Of a DNA stretch of 64,000 nt, positions 25,051-36,027 are shown piece by piece. The position numbers were made by a program, and so were the translations under genes. The notes beneath the pieces are model-generated. The model made no database searches. It saw only the letters and a program-made list of their open reading frames with translations, and was not told the origin of the DNA. Source of the DNA: Pieris napi (taxonomy: Eukaryota; Arthropoda; Insecta; Lepidoptera; Pieridae); contig NC_062243.1 of the NCBI RefSeq assembly GCF_905475465.1, forward strand, positions 12,424,267-12,488,266, in the 5' to 3' direction. Position 1 is the stretch's first letter, and every line of letters starts with the position of its first letter.

Positions 25051-25899
25051 TACGTATTTACGTTTGCTTGTCGTGGAAATTATCGCAAGCAACGGGCGCA
25101 CAACCAACCAGGGTAAGGACTATGTGTCCAAATCAGATCTAAACTAGAATACACAATCCAATTTACGCCTATTATAGGGCTTGGTGATAATGTAATCACT
25201 CGTTTACCTAAAAAAAGCAGAATACATCATCAACGGCCGATTAAGCTGGTGTACTTAGTGTCCTTTCAAACCATAACATTATGACCGACTCATGTCGTCG
25301 AAAATGATTTAACCACATAAATTATGGTAAAATACACTAAAGGTGAATCAGATATTCAAAAACAAACAAGAACCGTTTGAACTACGTCCATTCGAATAAA
25401 TCAATACAATAAGTCGATCATAACGCATTCATAAATTGCAGTAAAATGCAATGCTAACTTAGAATCGTTTCTGCGAACTTCAAAGCACTATCGATATTGT
25501 CAAATTGAATGCAGTAACGATGCAAATGAGGTAAATTGATCCGTCGCAGCCATGTTGAAGCCTTAACTACATTCTGGGTAACATATTACTGAGTCATTTG
25601 TATATTTCACTATAAAGGTCATGTTAGTTGTTATTCGTCTATGTCAGTTGAGTGTAGGTCTGAAGTCCACTCGTAAATAAGAGTGTGACGGCAATTATGA
25701 TTTGCTTGCTACATTCTAAGCTAGAAAGAGTTATCTAAACTATGGTTGTACACAAGGTACCTTGATTATTATTGCAACTTATTTCTGAACTTCAATGCTT
25801 CTGTGAAACAAAAATGAGATATCATTTATTCATGTAGCTAACTGACATAGTTCTTGATATTCTTTAAGCTAAGTGTGCCTGGCGTAAATCGTAGATTTC
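25051..25899. other. noncoding DNA, no gene seen
   Basis: A mix of AT-rich and moderate sequence with no open frame or recognised repeat. Confidence 0.5.
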
Positions 25900-25995
25900 A
25901 AAGTCAAAGTCAAATCATTTATTTCAATAAGGTCGTATTAAAAAGGTACTTTTGATAGTTCAAATAACAAGTTATTTATGCTACTTCCAAAAGGT
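25900..25995 (-). repeat. LINE-like 3' end with (CAAAGT)n tail
   Basis: The plus strand shows TTCAAAGTCAAAGTCAAATC, then ATTTATTTCAATAAGG and TTCCAAAAGGTAGTTT, the complement of the 20370-20495 element. The tandem CAAAGT units are the 3' tail. It is a strongly 5'-truncated insertion. Confidence 0.55.
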
Positions 25996-27942
25996 AGTTT
26001 TTACAATATTTTTAATATATTGATTTGATAATTATATGTGAATACCATGTTTGGTACATCGTAAATGAATAATAAATGAATACCATGAACAAAAAACTAG
26101 TATACTAAAAAAAAATAGACGCATAGTGTTATAAAAAAACAATGCAGCAGATAACTAAATTATTATGTAGATGAATGGTGCTCACAAATTTTTGTATTGA
26201 CCGAACGGGCAAGTGTACGTACTTAGAGTTGAGAATAACACGGTTCACCACCTGGCAACAAAATATTAGAACTATCAGTTGCTTGAATGATGACCAATGT
26301 ACCTTCAACTGTAGCTGTATGAAAATATAATAGTTTCTAGAAACATAAGATAATAAATCCAGAATTAATTAAAAATCGTAATTTATGTCACGTTAATAAA
26401 AATAAATATGATTCTTTAGTCCGCATAACGGATGTACGGAATATCTATTTAAAGTCTTTCGATTTCCAGTGTAAGCATTTCTGGTTAGCAAATACTAGAA
26501 CTTATCACTTAATCGAATTACAAATCAATGAAACAGATACAGATTACATATTACATAGCAAGCTCTTTGCGCTAAAAACTTAAAAATTTCTATTGTATGC
26601 AGTATATAAACTGTACTATAAATCCGTATGACTCGCACAGTCAAAATTATGGCATAAAATGAAAATATGCTAAGACACTCAACGACTGTCTACGTATTAC
26701 TCTCGGGTTTTAACTCCAATGATTTCGACAGCCGTCGCGCTTATAAAACTAAGAAAATTCTGTAAGCAAATTGAGCCGTTTACGGAGCGCGTAATAAACA
26801 TTCCTTTTGTTTACCATAAAGCTTTTTTGAGGTATGATTAGAAGATAGAAAATTAAAGTAGATTAAAGATTTCAAAGCTCATATAAATGGCAGTTCAAAA
26901 TATAATTATTAAATCATCATTCAGTGATACTTATATATCGTAAATTGTAATTGTCATAAGTATTAATAATAATTAGTTAGTTATAGTTTGTTGATAACTA
27001 TAAGATATGTGACCCATATCCCAAGACTGCAGAGTGAATTTAAATTAATTTTTAATAGTTCTCCACAAGAATTATGTTCATAAAATAAAAATATATGTTT
27101 ATTATGGAACATAATTATCACTTATTCCACGTCATTAAATTTGAATTTGTAGGCATCCCTACTCATCGGCAAAGAAGACAGAGGGTGTAGGCCGAGAGAA
27201 AAAGCCGGCGTAAAACTAGGTACTCTTGTAATTGTAACTGGCTATGAACTACTAAGCTATTAGAAGCTATATCTAACTGGACACCAACCTTACCTGTTGT
27301 ACACAGGCTGAGGGCGGGGCTCCACAATCACCAGCGCAATAGGTCGAAGATTGCAGCCCGCCGGACATCAAATGCCGAATCGAGCATATTAGATTAGAAA
27401 CGTCAACTAGCTCTGTTTACTAACTACCGAGTGCCAACTTCGAGCTGACCTGTTCCAGAGATATTGTTTTGCTCGGAACTAAAGGAATAATTGTGCACAA
27501 AGTTTTAACCCAATTTATGCTTATAGTGTTTGCTTTAATATCTATGAAAATTACAATGTTATAAAACTGATGGAAAGTTAAAAATTCTCTTTACAATTTT
27601 GTGTGAATTGGTGTCATATTATACTCGTTTTACTGAAGCACCGATTTGTCTATATTCTTCAAGGTGTGACAATTTTTCAGAAGGAGATAAAGTACGTGAA
27701 TTGGAATGTTAACTTAGTTTTTATTTATTTATATTACAAAAAATACATTTCAAAAATAAAAAATTAAAATACGGTTGAAGCATTTACAAAAGGTAAAAAT
27801 ATTTAAAACATTTAACTAAGTAAAACCTAATTCGGCTGTGATGTGTGATGGTGTGTGAAGTGTGGGTCTTCGTGATTTAGCGCTTTAGGTATAACGGCAT
27901 TGAATCTTAAATAAATTCCCAAACTGTATTTTTTTTATGTAA
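25996..27942. other. noncoding DNA, no gene seen
   Basis: About 1.9 kb, AT-rich. The part at 27160-27420 is GC-richer and may be an old repeat, but no reading frame or match inside the window supports a call. Confidence 0.45.
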
Positions 27943-28205
27943 TAGGAGGCTCACCTGATGTTAAGTGATACCGCCGTCCATGGACACTCACTGCCAGAAG
28001 GCTCGCAAGTGCGTTGCCAGCCTTTAAAAAATTGGTATGCTCTTTTCTTGAAAGACCCTAAGTAGTATTGGTTCGGAAACACTGCAGTGGGCAGCTGCTT
28101 CCACATAGTGGCGGTGCGCGGCAAAAACTGCATTAGAAAACGCTCAGTTGTGGAACGAAGGATGTCAAGATGATATGGATGGTAAAAATAATACATAGTT
28201 TCCAA
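27943..28205 (-). pseudogene. CR1/Jockey-like LINE C-terminal remnant, 84 open codons
   Basis: The minus strand is open for 84 codons and reads PYHLDILRSTTERFL, then FLPRTATMWKQLP, LGSFKKRAYQFFKG, and ends CPWTAVSLNIR before a stop at the very 3' end. In the lepidopteran LINE proteins I recall, this is the extreme C-terminus downstream of the reverse transcriptase domain. No RT motif is included, so this is a 5'-truncated dead copy, though it is the best-preserved frame of its family here. The 3' UTR appears minimal: the repeat ends about 10 bp after the stop codon. Confidence 0.7.
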
Positions 28206-31200
28206 GTAATGTATTTCCTAGTAACATTGTCAAAACAAAACAAATCATCTTTAATCATCGCCGGCGGATAGTGTGAGCGCTAATTCAAATAACATTTAAG
28301 CAAAGAAATAGCAATAAAGACACGCGAATGTCCGCAGTCCACGGCTTGAACCTTCATCGTGGACAGTGATATGGGTTGTGGACATCCCCCTTGATTATGA
28401 TAAACGACTTATGAAATTAAAACGGCCCAACATTGCCATTCAAATACGTCCTTTGTTGAAATTCATTCCCTTGACAAATCGCTTCTGCACTTTCATACAT
28501 TGTGATTTCAATGGGCGCTCTTCGTTCCTCGAAGGCTATTTTGAGACAATACAGTATCGTGTTCGTCGTGTAACTGAAATGAAAGCCTTCAAATATAGAA
28601 TAGTTATCGATCTAATCCTAGCTTATAAATACTACTACTCAATTTGTTAGTCCATTGCTATGTTGTGTGTGTTTATTTATTCAAGTTTACCACACTGTAC
28701 ATAATACTATATCTACGGTATTAGTTACAAACTCTTATGTAAAATTTATGACAATTTAAGTAAACATAAATGTTACAATATAGTAAAAAGTACAATTAAA
28801 ATATAGAAATTATTCTTAAGCAGAAAAAAATTACCAGCAAAACAGCGGATTAGGTACGAGATAGGCACTTAACAATGCTTTTCTTAAAATTGATCAGCCC
28901 ACTACCGAATATATCCAGCTCCGTATAAGTACTGTTTAATCCGTTATAATCTCAAAGAATTCGAAAGAGAAGTGCCTGAACTCCTAGATTGGTTTTTGCA
29001 GACGGGATTAGGAAAATTTTGCTGATTTTAGAGATACGTTTGCATTAGATATGTAGCCACACAATATCCTTTATACATTAGCATAAACACTATATTTAGA
29101 TAAGATAACAATGAATAATAACATGTATTTGAAACAAGCAGCTGGTTGCTGAACGCAAAATTCTGGTTCCGACACGGGTCATGGAGAGTCCGAAAAACTG
29201 CCGAAATAGTAGAGTTGGTAGCCCAGCTTTACATTAAAGGTACGTTGCGTGCATGGGCCAAGATCGGGCTCTGAAGGAGGTGTACATGAGCTGGCCTAGT
29301 GGAGACCAGTAGGTAGTAGAGACTAGACAGAGTAGAGAAGGACCTACTGCAGCTGAAAGCCAGCATTTAGCACAGGAAAGCTGAAAAGTTCTCATTTTAG
29401 AGACCAAGACAATTTTTGGGTCGCAGAACCAGCGGTGTGCTCAGATGAGCCAAAAAATCGTTATTATTAACTATTTTCTATTTATTTATTTATTTATTAC
29501 AGAAATACATACATTATCATTACAGACTATGCCAATACGATAATGTCGAGAAACATAAAGTAAAATATGATAAAGTATATATATAATATTAAACACATAA
29601 TATATACAATATCGCTACTGTGAATTCACTCTGCGAGCATATAAATATGTCGATAGTGAACTAAAAAGCAACTTAACGATGTTATGACCTATATAAATAA
29701 ATTTACTTTAAGAATGCTGCCAAAGTTATTAATTATTTGAGCAGCATGAAACTGACAATATAGAGTAACTAAGGAGGTTATTTAAATAAGCTGAACATTT
29801 TTCTTTACTAAGGATTTAAATCCAGAACTTTCTCATTGAATAATGTTAGATGTGATAAGCCAAGCTACTGGGAGTTTAAAGTAATGTTACAATAATTTTA
29901 TTGGCAACATTATGATACAGGAAACAGTGCAAAGGTGTTCTAACAAACTAACAACTTTTAAGTCCGCTACTTCCGCCGCCCCCGCTCCCGCTCCTGCGAC
30001 ACTATTCGCCGACACGGTCGTTTGTTTCCTTAGAGTCATTTCCTTATCGCAGTGCCAAAATACGCTTTCATGACTATTACGTCAACACAAATATACGGCT
30101 AATGTCGAGTCAAAACTTACTTTGATATTTGTTAAATAAAGTACAGCAAAGTCTCTTTCAACGTGAAATATGAAATAGTATTAAGATTAGAGAATTTACG
30201 TGAAAGAAGAAACTAAATTTCATTTCGTAATGTAAAAACATGAAAGCGAGCTGAGCCGAGTGAGCTGGAGCGTCCGGCGACCAGCACTTTTAATTTCCAT
30301 GAATAAAACTCCACTGCGATTCTTTTAACGTTGAAATGTACGCACATTAAAAACCGGAATACAATACAAAAGCAATTATTTACAAAAATCTCTTTGAAAT
30401 TACACCACAAGTGCTTGTCGCAGGTAACCGCAGTATTACCAGAAATATTTAATATAATATTGTACGAAATCATTGCACTTCGCATGCGTCGGTTTTAATC
30501 GGGCTTAAAATATGTTTTTGCCCTTAAATTAAATAAAATGCGCCATGTGGCGACACGTCCGCGCAAATTAAAACCGTTAAATGTTTCGCTCAAATGAGAA
30601 TTCCTATGAGGAATATTGTTGAAATACCATGAAAATAATATTCACATTTTTGGTCGGAAAAATTGTCTAGAACATTTGTTCATGCCAATTGTTTATTTAA
30701 CTAGAGTAGAATGAGATATAAATATTAAATAATTTGTGACAATAATATTTTTTCTTACATCTCCCAGGATGTAGTTAAATTATATATAATTCTATATTTA
30801 ATAATTTTCTGATAACCTCTTTAACATAAAAAGATTCTTTTGCAAAATTGCTAGTACATATATAATGTTTATAAAAGCAACGTAAGAGTAGTTCAAATAT
30901 ATTCCTCGATAAGACACACAACATCGTAATCTAAAATCCGTAATTTCTCAGGCTGTGTCAGGCGCTGACACTATTTGTTGCCGCGTGCATATGTTTTGCA
31001 GCCGACAAAGCTGCATGCACCAAAACAACATCCATTTGATTCTTATCTGTCCTCGAAACTACTGCTTGGACGAATATTCGGGATATAGCGGGCCTAGTGT
31101 GTGTTTTTGAACTATCAAAAACGAATACCTGTTCAACATTTATCATTTGAATAATATGTTATCATAGTTAGGACATTGTTTTTAATGCTTTTACGTGAAG

Positions 31201-31333
31201 ATAATTATGGTTAAGATCTCAATTACTTTCGTGGAAAGATATCTCGTATAAAATTTAAAATAAAACATTTATTATGTGTATCACAAAACATTTAAATGTT
31301 TTTGATAACGTGACGTTATTGTTCTTCACACAA
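28206..31333. other. noncoding DNA, possible old LINE 3' ends
   Basis: About 3.1 kb with no convincing gene. The 94-codon open frame at 28366-28650 starts at GTG and lacks motifs. Low-complexity (TTTA)n occurs at about 29483-29498. A GC-rich patch lies at 29970-30030. A short inverted repeat GTCCACG/CGTGGAC flanks 28337-28364. Confidence 0.4.
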
Positions 31334-31504
31334 TCATGAAAAAGATACTGAAACCTGAGGCCCAGACCCAAAAAAGTTAACGGCATGTGTCAGGCACAAG
31401 AGGCGGATCACCTACTTGCCTATTATGTTTACAAATGACGATGAAACAGATACAGAAACCTGAGGCCCAGACCTAAAAAGTTGGTAGCGCCACAGACTTA
31501 TTTT
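31334..31504 (+). repeat. rearranged SINE fragment, target of the copia insertion
   Basis: Two SINE 3'-region pieces are joined: one ending GAAACCTGAGGCCCAGACC, then AAAAAGTTAACGGCATGTG, CACCTACTTGCCTATTA, GATGAAACAGATACAGAAAC, a second copy of CCTGAGGCCCAGACC, and GCGCCACAGACTTATTTT. The repeated ACTGAAACCTGAGGCC-type block implies an internal template switch or unequal exchange. The copia element starts inside its A/T tail. Confidence 0.8.
31500..31504 (+). repeat. 5-bp target-site duplication of copia, left copy
   Basis: ATTTT directly precedes the first LTR base and is repeated at 42572-42576 after the last LTR base. Five-bp duplications are usual for Ty1/copia integrases. Confidence 0.85.
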
Positions 31505-31662
31505 TATTAGAGGAAACTCTTTGGTAATTTGCATACATATTATATCGTCATAGTTCGTTATTTAAAGTTGGCGTTGCTATGGTCTTGTTATGTTTTATAT
31601 TGTCACTTATTAATAAACTGGACTGCTGCACGCGACTACCGCTGCACACTTATAACCCAACA
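31505..31662 (+). repeat. copia 5' LTR (158 bp)
   Basis: Runs from TATTAGAGGAAAC to ATAACCCAACA. It has a TATA-like TTTTATAT at 31593-31600 and an AATAAA polyadenylation signal at 31612-31617. At 158 bp it is short for a copia LTR (Drosophila copia has about 276 bp). The termini are TA...CA rather than the usual TG...CA. Confidence 0.92.
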
Positions 31663-31664
31663 AA

Positions 31665-31680
31665 GGTTATGGGCCCAGTC
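31665..31680 (+). other. copia primer-binding site, internal initiator tRNA-Met
   Basis: GGTTATGGGCCCAGTC lies two bases after the LTR. It is the complement of the anticodon stem-loop region of insect initiator tRNA-Met, the unusual half-tRNA priming site known from Drosophila copia, rather than of the tRNA 3' end. Confidence 0.85.
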
Positions 31681-31698
31681 ATAGTCTAGTAAATTAAT

Positions 31699-31713
31699 AA
31701 AAAAAAAAGGGGG
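31699..31713 (+). other. A10G5 purine run in the copia leader
   Basis: Ten A then five G, about 26 bp before the first ATG. It resembles a polypurine tract, but the functional one is expected just before the 3' LTR (35869-35878). It may simply be leader sequence. Confidence 0.4.
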
Positions 31714-31738
31714 AACTAGAGTGCTTAACTTAGTAACG

Positions 31739-34700
31739 ATGGCGAGTGTGCGGATAGAATTACTAAGCCGTGATAATTACGACTCATGGCGAATCCAGGC
31801 CCATGCTCTATTGATCAAGAGCGATGTGTGGGGCTATGTGGATGGTAGCATTAAGAAGCCAGCTGAGCCAGCAGAGGCGTTGCTTTGGGAAGCGGCGGAT
31901 GCAAAGGCGAGAGCGGAGATTATTCTCTCAATTAGTCCAGGTGAGCTACGACACATTAAGGGGACGAGTACGTCGCGAGAATGTTGGTTCAAATTAGAAA
32001 GCATCTTCGCGTCTTCGGGTCCCGCTAAGAAAGCGACACTGTTAAAGCAGCTCATATTACACAAGATGTGTGAGGAGGACGACATGCGTGAATATCTGTT
32101 AAGCTTCTTTGAAGCCAAAGAAAAGTTACTAGACATGGACATAAATATAAATAATGATCTTGCATCTATTATTTTACTCTATAGTCTGCCCCCAAGTTAT
32201 GAGAACTTTAGATGTGCGATGGAGACTAGAGATTCATTGCCAGACCCGAATTCTTTGAAAGTTAAAATTCTTGAAGAAGATGCCTCTAGGCGACAGCAAA
32301 GGAAGGAGACAGAGAGGGGGTCGTCAGCAATGTTCGCTAGGAGAAAAACCACGAAGAGTTCTACATCTAAAAATCCGCAGAATTATAAACCGGATCAAGC
32401 GTTTAAATTTAAATGTTACAGATGTCATAAATTTGGGCATAAAGCTTCGGAATGCCCGTGTAAAGGAACAAGGCAGGACTCAAAATGTGTTAGTGAGTTA
32501 GGTGCTAGTGAGAATTTTAACTCATGTGTTCTATCTGTTTCAGAGTGTAACGGAGTGATTGGTTCGGGATGTGGAGGAAACTGGCTCATAGATAGTGGGT
32601 GTACATCGCACCTTTGTAGATCGAAAGGAAAATTTGACACCTTGACAAATTGCAGTAGTAAGTTAAGTTTGGCCACCAATGTGAGTACATTTGCAAAAGG
32701 TAAAGGAACTGTGAGTTTGAATGGGGAGGTTCCGATAAAACTATCAGACACTTTATATGTTCCCGATTTGCGATGCAACTTAATTTCCGTATCTAAAATT
32801 ACAAGCAAAGGTTTTAATGTAACTTTTAAGAAAGATTCAGCTTATGTAACCGATTCTGAAGGGAATATTAAGTTCATAGCAGATCGAAAAAACAACCTTT
32901 ATTATATGCGGGAGGGCCATGCTTCTGTTTCTGCGATTTCCGAAACTAAGAACGATTTACTATCCTGGCACGAACGTTTAGGTCACTTAAATGTGAAGGA
33001 TTTAATAAAAGTATTAGGTCATGTGGGCATTAAAGTTGATATGTCAAATATAAATATTTTATACGACTGTAAGTATTGTGTGCAGGGTAAGATGACTTCT
33101 TTCCCATTTTCCAAGTCGAGTGGACCATGTGACGAAAAACTGTCCATCATCCATTCCGATGTAGTTGGGCCAATTCGAAATGAAACTGTCGGTGGTGCAA
33201 AATATTTTGTCACGTTTATTGACGATTGTACTAGATGGTGCGAAGTTTACTTACTGAAGAGTAAGAGTGGTGTTCTGGAATGTTTCAAAGAATACAAGAG
33301 CTATGTTGAGAACCTTACCGCTAAGAGAATAAAGTATTTACAAACTGATAACGGTGGAGAATACTGTAATAATAAGTTTGATCAATTCCTGAAACAAGAG
33401 GGGATAATAAGAAGACTGACTATACCTCAAACCCCACAGCAGAATGGCGTAGCAGAACGAATGAACAGGACATTAGTTGAAATGGCTAGGTGTATGTTAC
33501 TTTCATCTAATCTCTCAGCAGGTTTTTGGGGAGATGCTGTATTGGTGGCATGTCATATTAGGAATCGTTGTCCCACGAGTAGTTTGGGTGGTACAATTCC
33601 GTACGAGAAGTGGTTTGGCTCTCCAGTGAAGATTGAGTATCTTCAGAAGTTTGGAGCTGAAGTTTATGTTCTAGACAAGAGTCCAACCAAGGACAAATTT
33701 GCTGCCAGAAGTGTCAATGGAATATTTATTGGATATCCAATGAACCAAAAGGGATATAAGGTATGGATACCAGTAGACCATAAAACCATTATAGCTAGGG
33801 ATGTGAAATTCTGCAAGACGAGGCTCGATACTAATGATGACAGGAAATCGGCAATTACTCATGATCCTTTTCAGCTAGATCAATTTTCTGCTGATGTTGA
33901 TACACCGAAGCCGAAATATGTAGAGGTGGACGTAATACCAAGTACATCTTATTCAGGAACTCGAGAAATGATCGTGGAGACGACTGATTCACCCCTTGGT
34001 TCACCTTCTCTATGTCATGAGGAAGATAGTGAAATAGCGCAAGCTGATACAGAGGTAACGTATAAGAGAGGTCCCGGAAGACCAAAACTTCAGAAAGGCC
34101 AAGTTGGCCGACCTAAGAAGGTCTATAAAATGATACCCAATGATAATAATGGCCGTGCAGAAGAAACTTTACCTGAGGATGTTGCGTTGACTGTGGAAAC
34201 TTCCTTAGGGGATGCCCTAAGTAGCGCTGAACGTGCTCTATGGGAGGAAGCAATATTGTCAGAGGTCAAAAGTCTTGTAAAAAATGAAACATGGGAAATT
34301 GTTCAAAAGCCGAGAAATCGAAAAGCGGTAGGATGCCGATATGTATTGACAACGAAGCTTAACGTTGACAAAACCGAGAAGAAGAAAGCACGGTTGGTAG
34401 CCAAGGGCTACAGTCAACGATATGGCATCGATTACCGAAACACTTTTTCACCTGTCGTCCGACTAGACACGGTAAGACTGCTTACAGCGCTCGCGGTTGA
34501 ATTAGACATGGAGATACACCAGTTGGATATCAATACTGCATATCTGAATGGATATCTTGACGAGGAAATTTATATGGAGGTTCCAGAATTGTTGACAGAG
34601 TGCTTAGGTAGAATTATTAAAGAAGAAAGAGACGAAAGCTTAAAAGAGCAAGCTCGTAAGATGTTAAATGATCTGAAGACAGGTGGAGATGTATGTCGAT

Positions 34701-35800
34701 TGAAGAAATCACTGTATGGCTTGAAACAAGCTGGACGTCAATGGAACAAAAGACTTGACAATAAATTGAAGTCAATGCATTTTAAACAGTCTTTGAAGGA
34801 ACCGTGTCTCTACTATTTGGACGGTAACTCCATTGATACGTCTATATACTTAGCGGTTTATGTTGATGATTTACTGATAGTTTCACGCAATAAAGGTCTC
34901 ATACAATCTTTCAAAGATGAACTTTCCAAAGAGTTTGATTTAAAAGACTATGGACTGGCGAAATATATTTTAGGCATTGACATTGTCAAAAATGAGTATG
35001 CCACGAAACTGTCACAACAAAAATATATTAATGATTTGATGATAAAATTCGGCATGGAGAATTGTAAAGAAACAGTGACCACGCCGATGGAGGTGAATTT
35101 TAGACCCGATGGTTCACAAATTCCGCTGGAGAAGGAATGTCCATATAGAGAATTAATCGGAAGCTTGATTTATCTTTCAGCAGGAACTCGTCCGGATATC
35201 ACACACGCCGTGACAAGATTAGCAGCGTTTTGTGATAATCCTGGACAGATACAGTGGAATGCGGTGAAAAGATTACTTCGTTATCTTAAGAGGACAGCCG
35301 ATTATGGACTGATTTATCGAAAAACAGGTAAGAGCTTAATTGGTTATTCGGATGCTGACTGGGCAAATTGTCCTATAGATAGGAAGTCATACTCCGGGTA
35401 TGCTTTTTTGTTAGGAGGGGCTGCGATTTCATGGAAATCCCAGAAACAGAAATGCGTAGCAACTTCAACGTGCGAAGCCGAATATATTAGTTTAAATTTG
35501 GCGATAAAAGAGGCAGTTTACCTGAATAGTCTTATGAAAGAGATAGGGTTGCGCGATTTCGGGAACATAGTGTTGTACTGCGATAATCAAGGTGCCTTAT
35601 TTCTATCGGAGGATCCAGTCTTCCACGCCCGAACTAAACATTTCGATATTCAATATTATTTTATAAGAAGTGTTTTAAGGGAGAATACTGACATACAATT
35701 ATCGTATGTGTCTACCGAGGAGATGGCGGCGGATGTGCTAACAAAAGCTTTACAAAGACAGAAACATTACCGCTGCATCTCAATGTTAGGTGTAGATTAA
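31739..35800 (+). CDS. copia Gag-Pol polyprotein (1353 aa)
   Basis: Polyprotein for virus-like particle formation and cDNA integration. The frame is open from GTG at 31721, but the first ATG, at 31739 (MASVRIELLS), is the sensible eukaryotic start, and residues are numbered from it. The order is: Gag with a zinc knuckle C226-C229-H234-C239; aspartic protease, active-site DSG at 285-287; integrase zinc finger H411, H416, C444, C447; integrase catalytic triad D474-D537-E573 (35 residues between the last two); a linker with two AT-hook-like GRP cores at about 775-795; reverse transcriptase with QLDIN (D930) and YVDD at 1041-1044; RNase H acidic residues D1205, E1248, D1282. All catalytic residues I can check are present. 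Gag and Pol share one frame, as in other copia elements. Length fits the family (about 1300-1450). Confidence 0.95.
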   Translation: MASVRIELLSRDNYDSWRIQAHALLIKSDVWGYVDGSIKKPAEPAEALLWEAADAKARAEIILSISPGELRHIKGTSTSRECWFKLESIFASSGPAKKATLLKQLILHKMCEEDDMREYLLSFFEAKEKLLDMDININNDLASIILLYSLPPSYENFRCAMETRDSLPDPNSLKVKILEEDASRRQQRKETERGSSAMFARRKTTKSSTSKNPQNYKPDQAFKFKCYRCHKFGHKASECPCKGTRQDSKCVSELGASENFNSCVLSVSECNGVIGSGCGGNWLIDSGCTSHLCRSKGKFDTLTNCSSKLSLATNVSTFAKGKGTVSLNGEVPIKLSDTLYVPDLRCNLISVSKITSKGFNVTFKKDSAYVTDSEGNIKFIADRKNNLYYMREGHASVSAISETKNDLLSWHERLGHLNVKDLIKVLGHVGIKVDMSNINILYDCKYCVQGKMTSFPFSKSSGPCDEKLSIIHSDVVGPIRNETVGGAKYFVTFIDDCTRWCEVYLLKSKSGVLECFKEYKSYVENLTAKRIKYLQTDNGGEYCNNKFDQFLKQEGIIRRLTIPQTPQQNGVAERMNRTLVEMARCMLLSSNLSAGFWGDAVLVACHIRNRCPTSSLGGTIPYEKWFGSPVKIEYLQKFGAEVYVLDKSPTKDKFAARSVNGIFIGYPMNQKGYKVWIPVDHKTIIARDVKFCKTRLDTNDDRKSAITHDPFQLDQFSADVDTPKPKYVEVDVIPSTSYSGTREMIVETTDSPLGSPSLCHEEDSEIAQADTEVTYKRGPGRPKLQKGQVGRPKKVYKMIPNDNNGRAEETLPEDVALTVETSLGDALSSAERALWEEAILSEVKSLVKNETWEIVQKPRNRKAVGCRYVLTTKLNVDKTEKKKARLVAKGYSQRYGIDYRNTFSPVVRLDTVRLLTALAVELDMEIHQLDINTAYLNGYLDEEIYMEVPELLTECLGRIIKEERDESLKEQARKMLNDLKTGGDVCRLKKSLYGLKQAGRQWNKRLDNKLKSMHFKQSLKEPCLYYLDGNSIDTSIYLAVYVDDLLIVSRNKGLIQSFKDELSKEFDLKDYGLAKYILGIDIVKNEYATKLSQQKYINDLMIKFGMENCKETVTTPMEVNFRPDGSQIPLEKECPYRELIGSLIYLSAGTRPDITHAVTRLAAFCDNPGQIQWNAVKRLLRYLKRTADYGLIYRKTGKSLIGYSDADWANCPIDRKSYSGYAFLLGGAAISWKSQKQKCVATSTCEAEYISLNLAIKEAVYLNSLMKEIGLRDFGNIVLYCDNQGALFLSEDPVFHARTKHFDIQYYFIRSVLRENTDIQLSYVSTEEMAADVLTKALQRQKHYRCISMLGVD

Positions 35801-35878
35801 GATTGCATGTCTGTATATTTTTGTAATGACTATTTAGTACATATTTGTTGTTAAATGTGTATGCAAATCAAGGGGGTG
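35801..35878 (+). other. copia 3' untranslated region and polypurine tract
   Basis: Only 78 bp separate the stop codon from the 3' LTR. AAGGGGGTG at 35870-35878 sits at the LTR edge and is the likely plus-strand primer for cDNA synthesis. Confidence 0.75.
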
Positions 35879-36027
35879 TATTAGAGGAAACTCTTTGGTA
35901 ATTTGCATACATATTATATCGTCATAGTTCGTTATTTAAAGTTGGCGTTGCTATGGTCTTGTTATGTTTTATATTGTCACTTATTAATAAACTGGACTGC
36001 TGCACGCGACTACCGCTGCACACTTAT
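35879..36027 (+). repeat. copia 3' LTR, first 149 bp
   Basis: Identical to the 5' LTR base for base, including AATAAA at 35986-35991. It is cut at GCACACTTAT by the R1-like insertion. The remaining LTR bases (AACCCAACA) resume at 42563. Confidence 0.95.
36016..36027 (+). repeat. target-site duplication of R1-like element, left copy
   Basis: CTGCACACTTAT, repeated at 42551-42562. A preceding G (36015/42550) may belong to either the duplication or the element, giving 12-13 bp. The last T merges with the poly(T) run. Confidence 0.9.

Noticed and set aside
28366..28650. 94-codon plus-strand frame
   Set aside because: Starts at GTG, with no domain and no splice or codon evidence.
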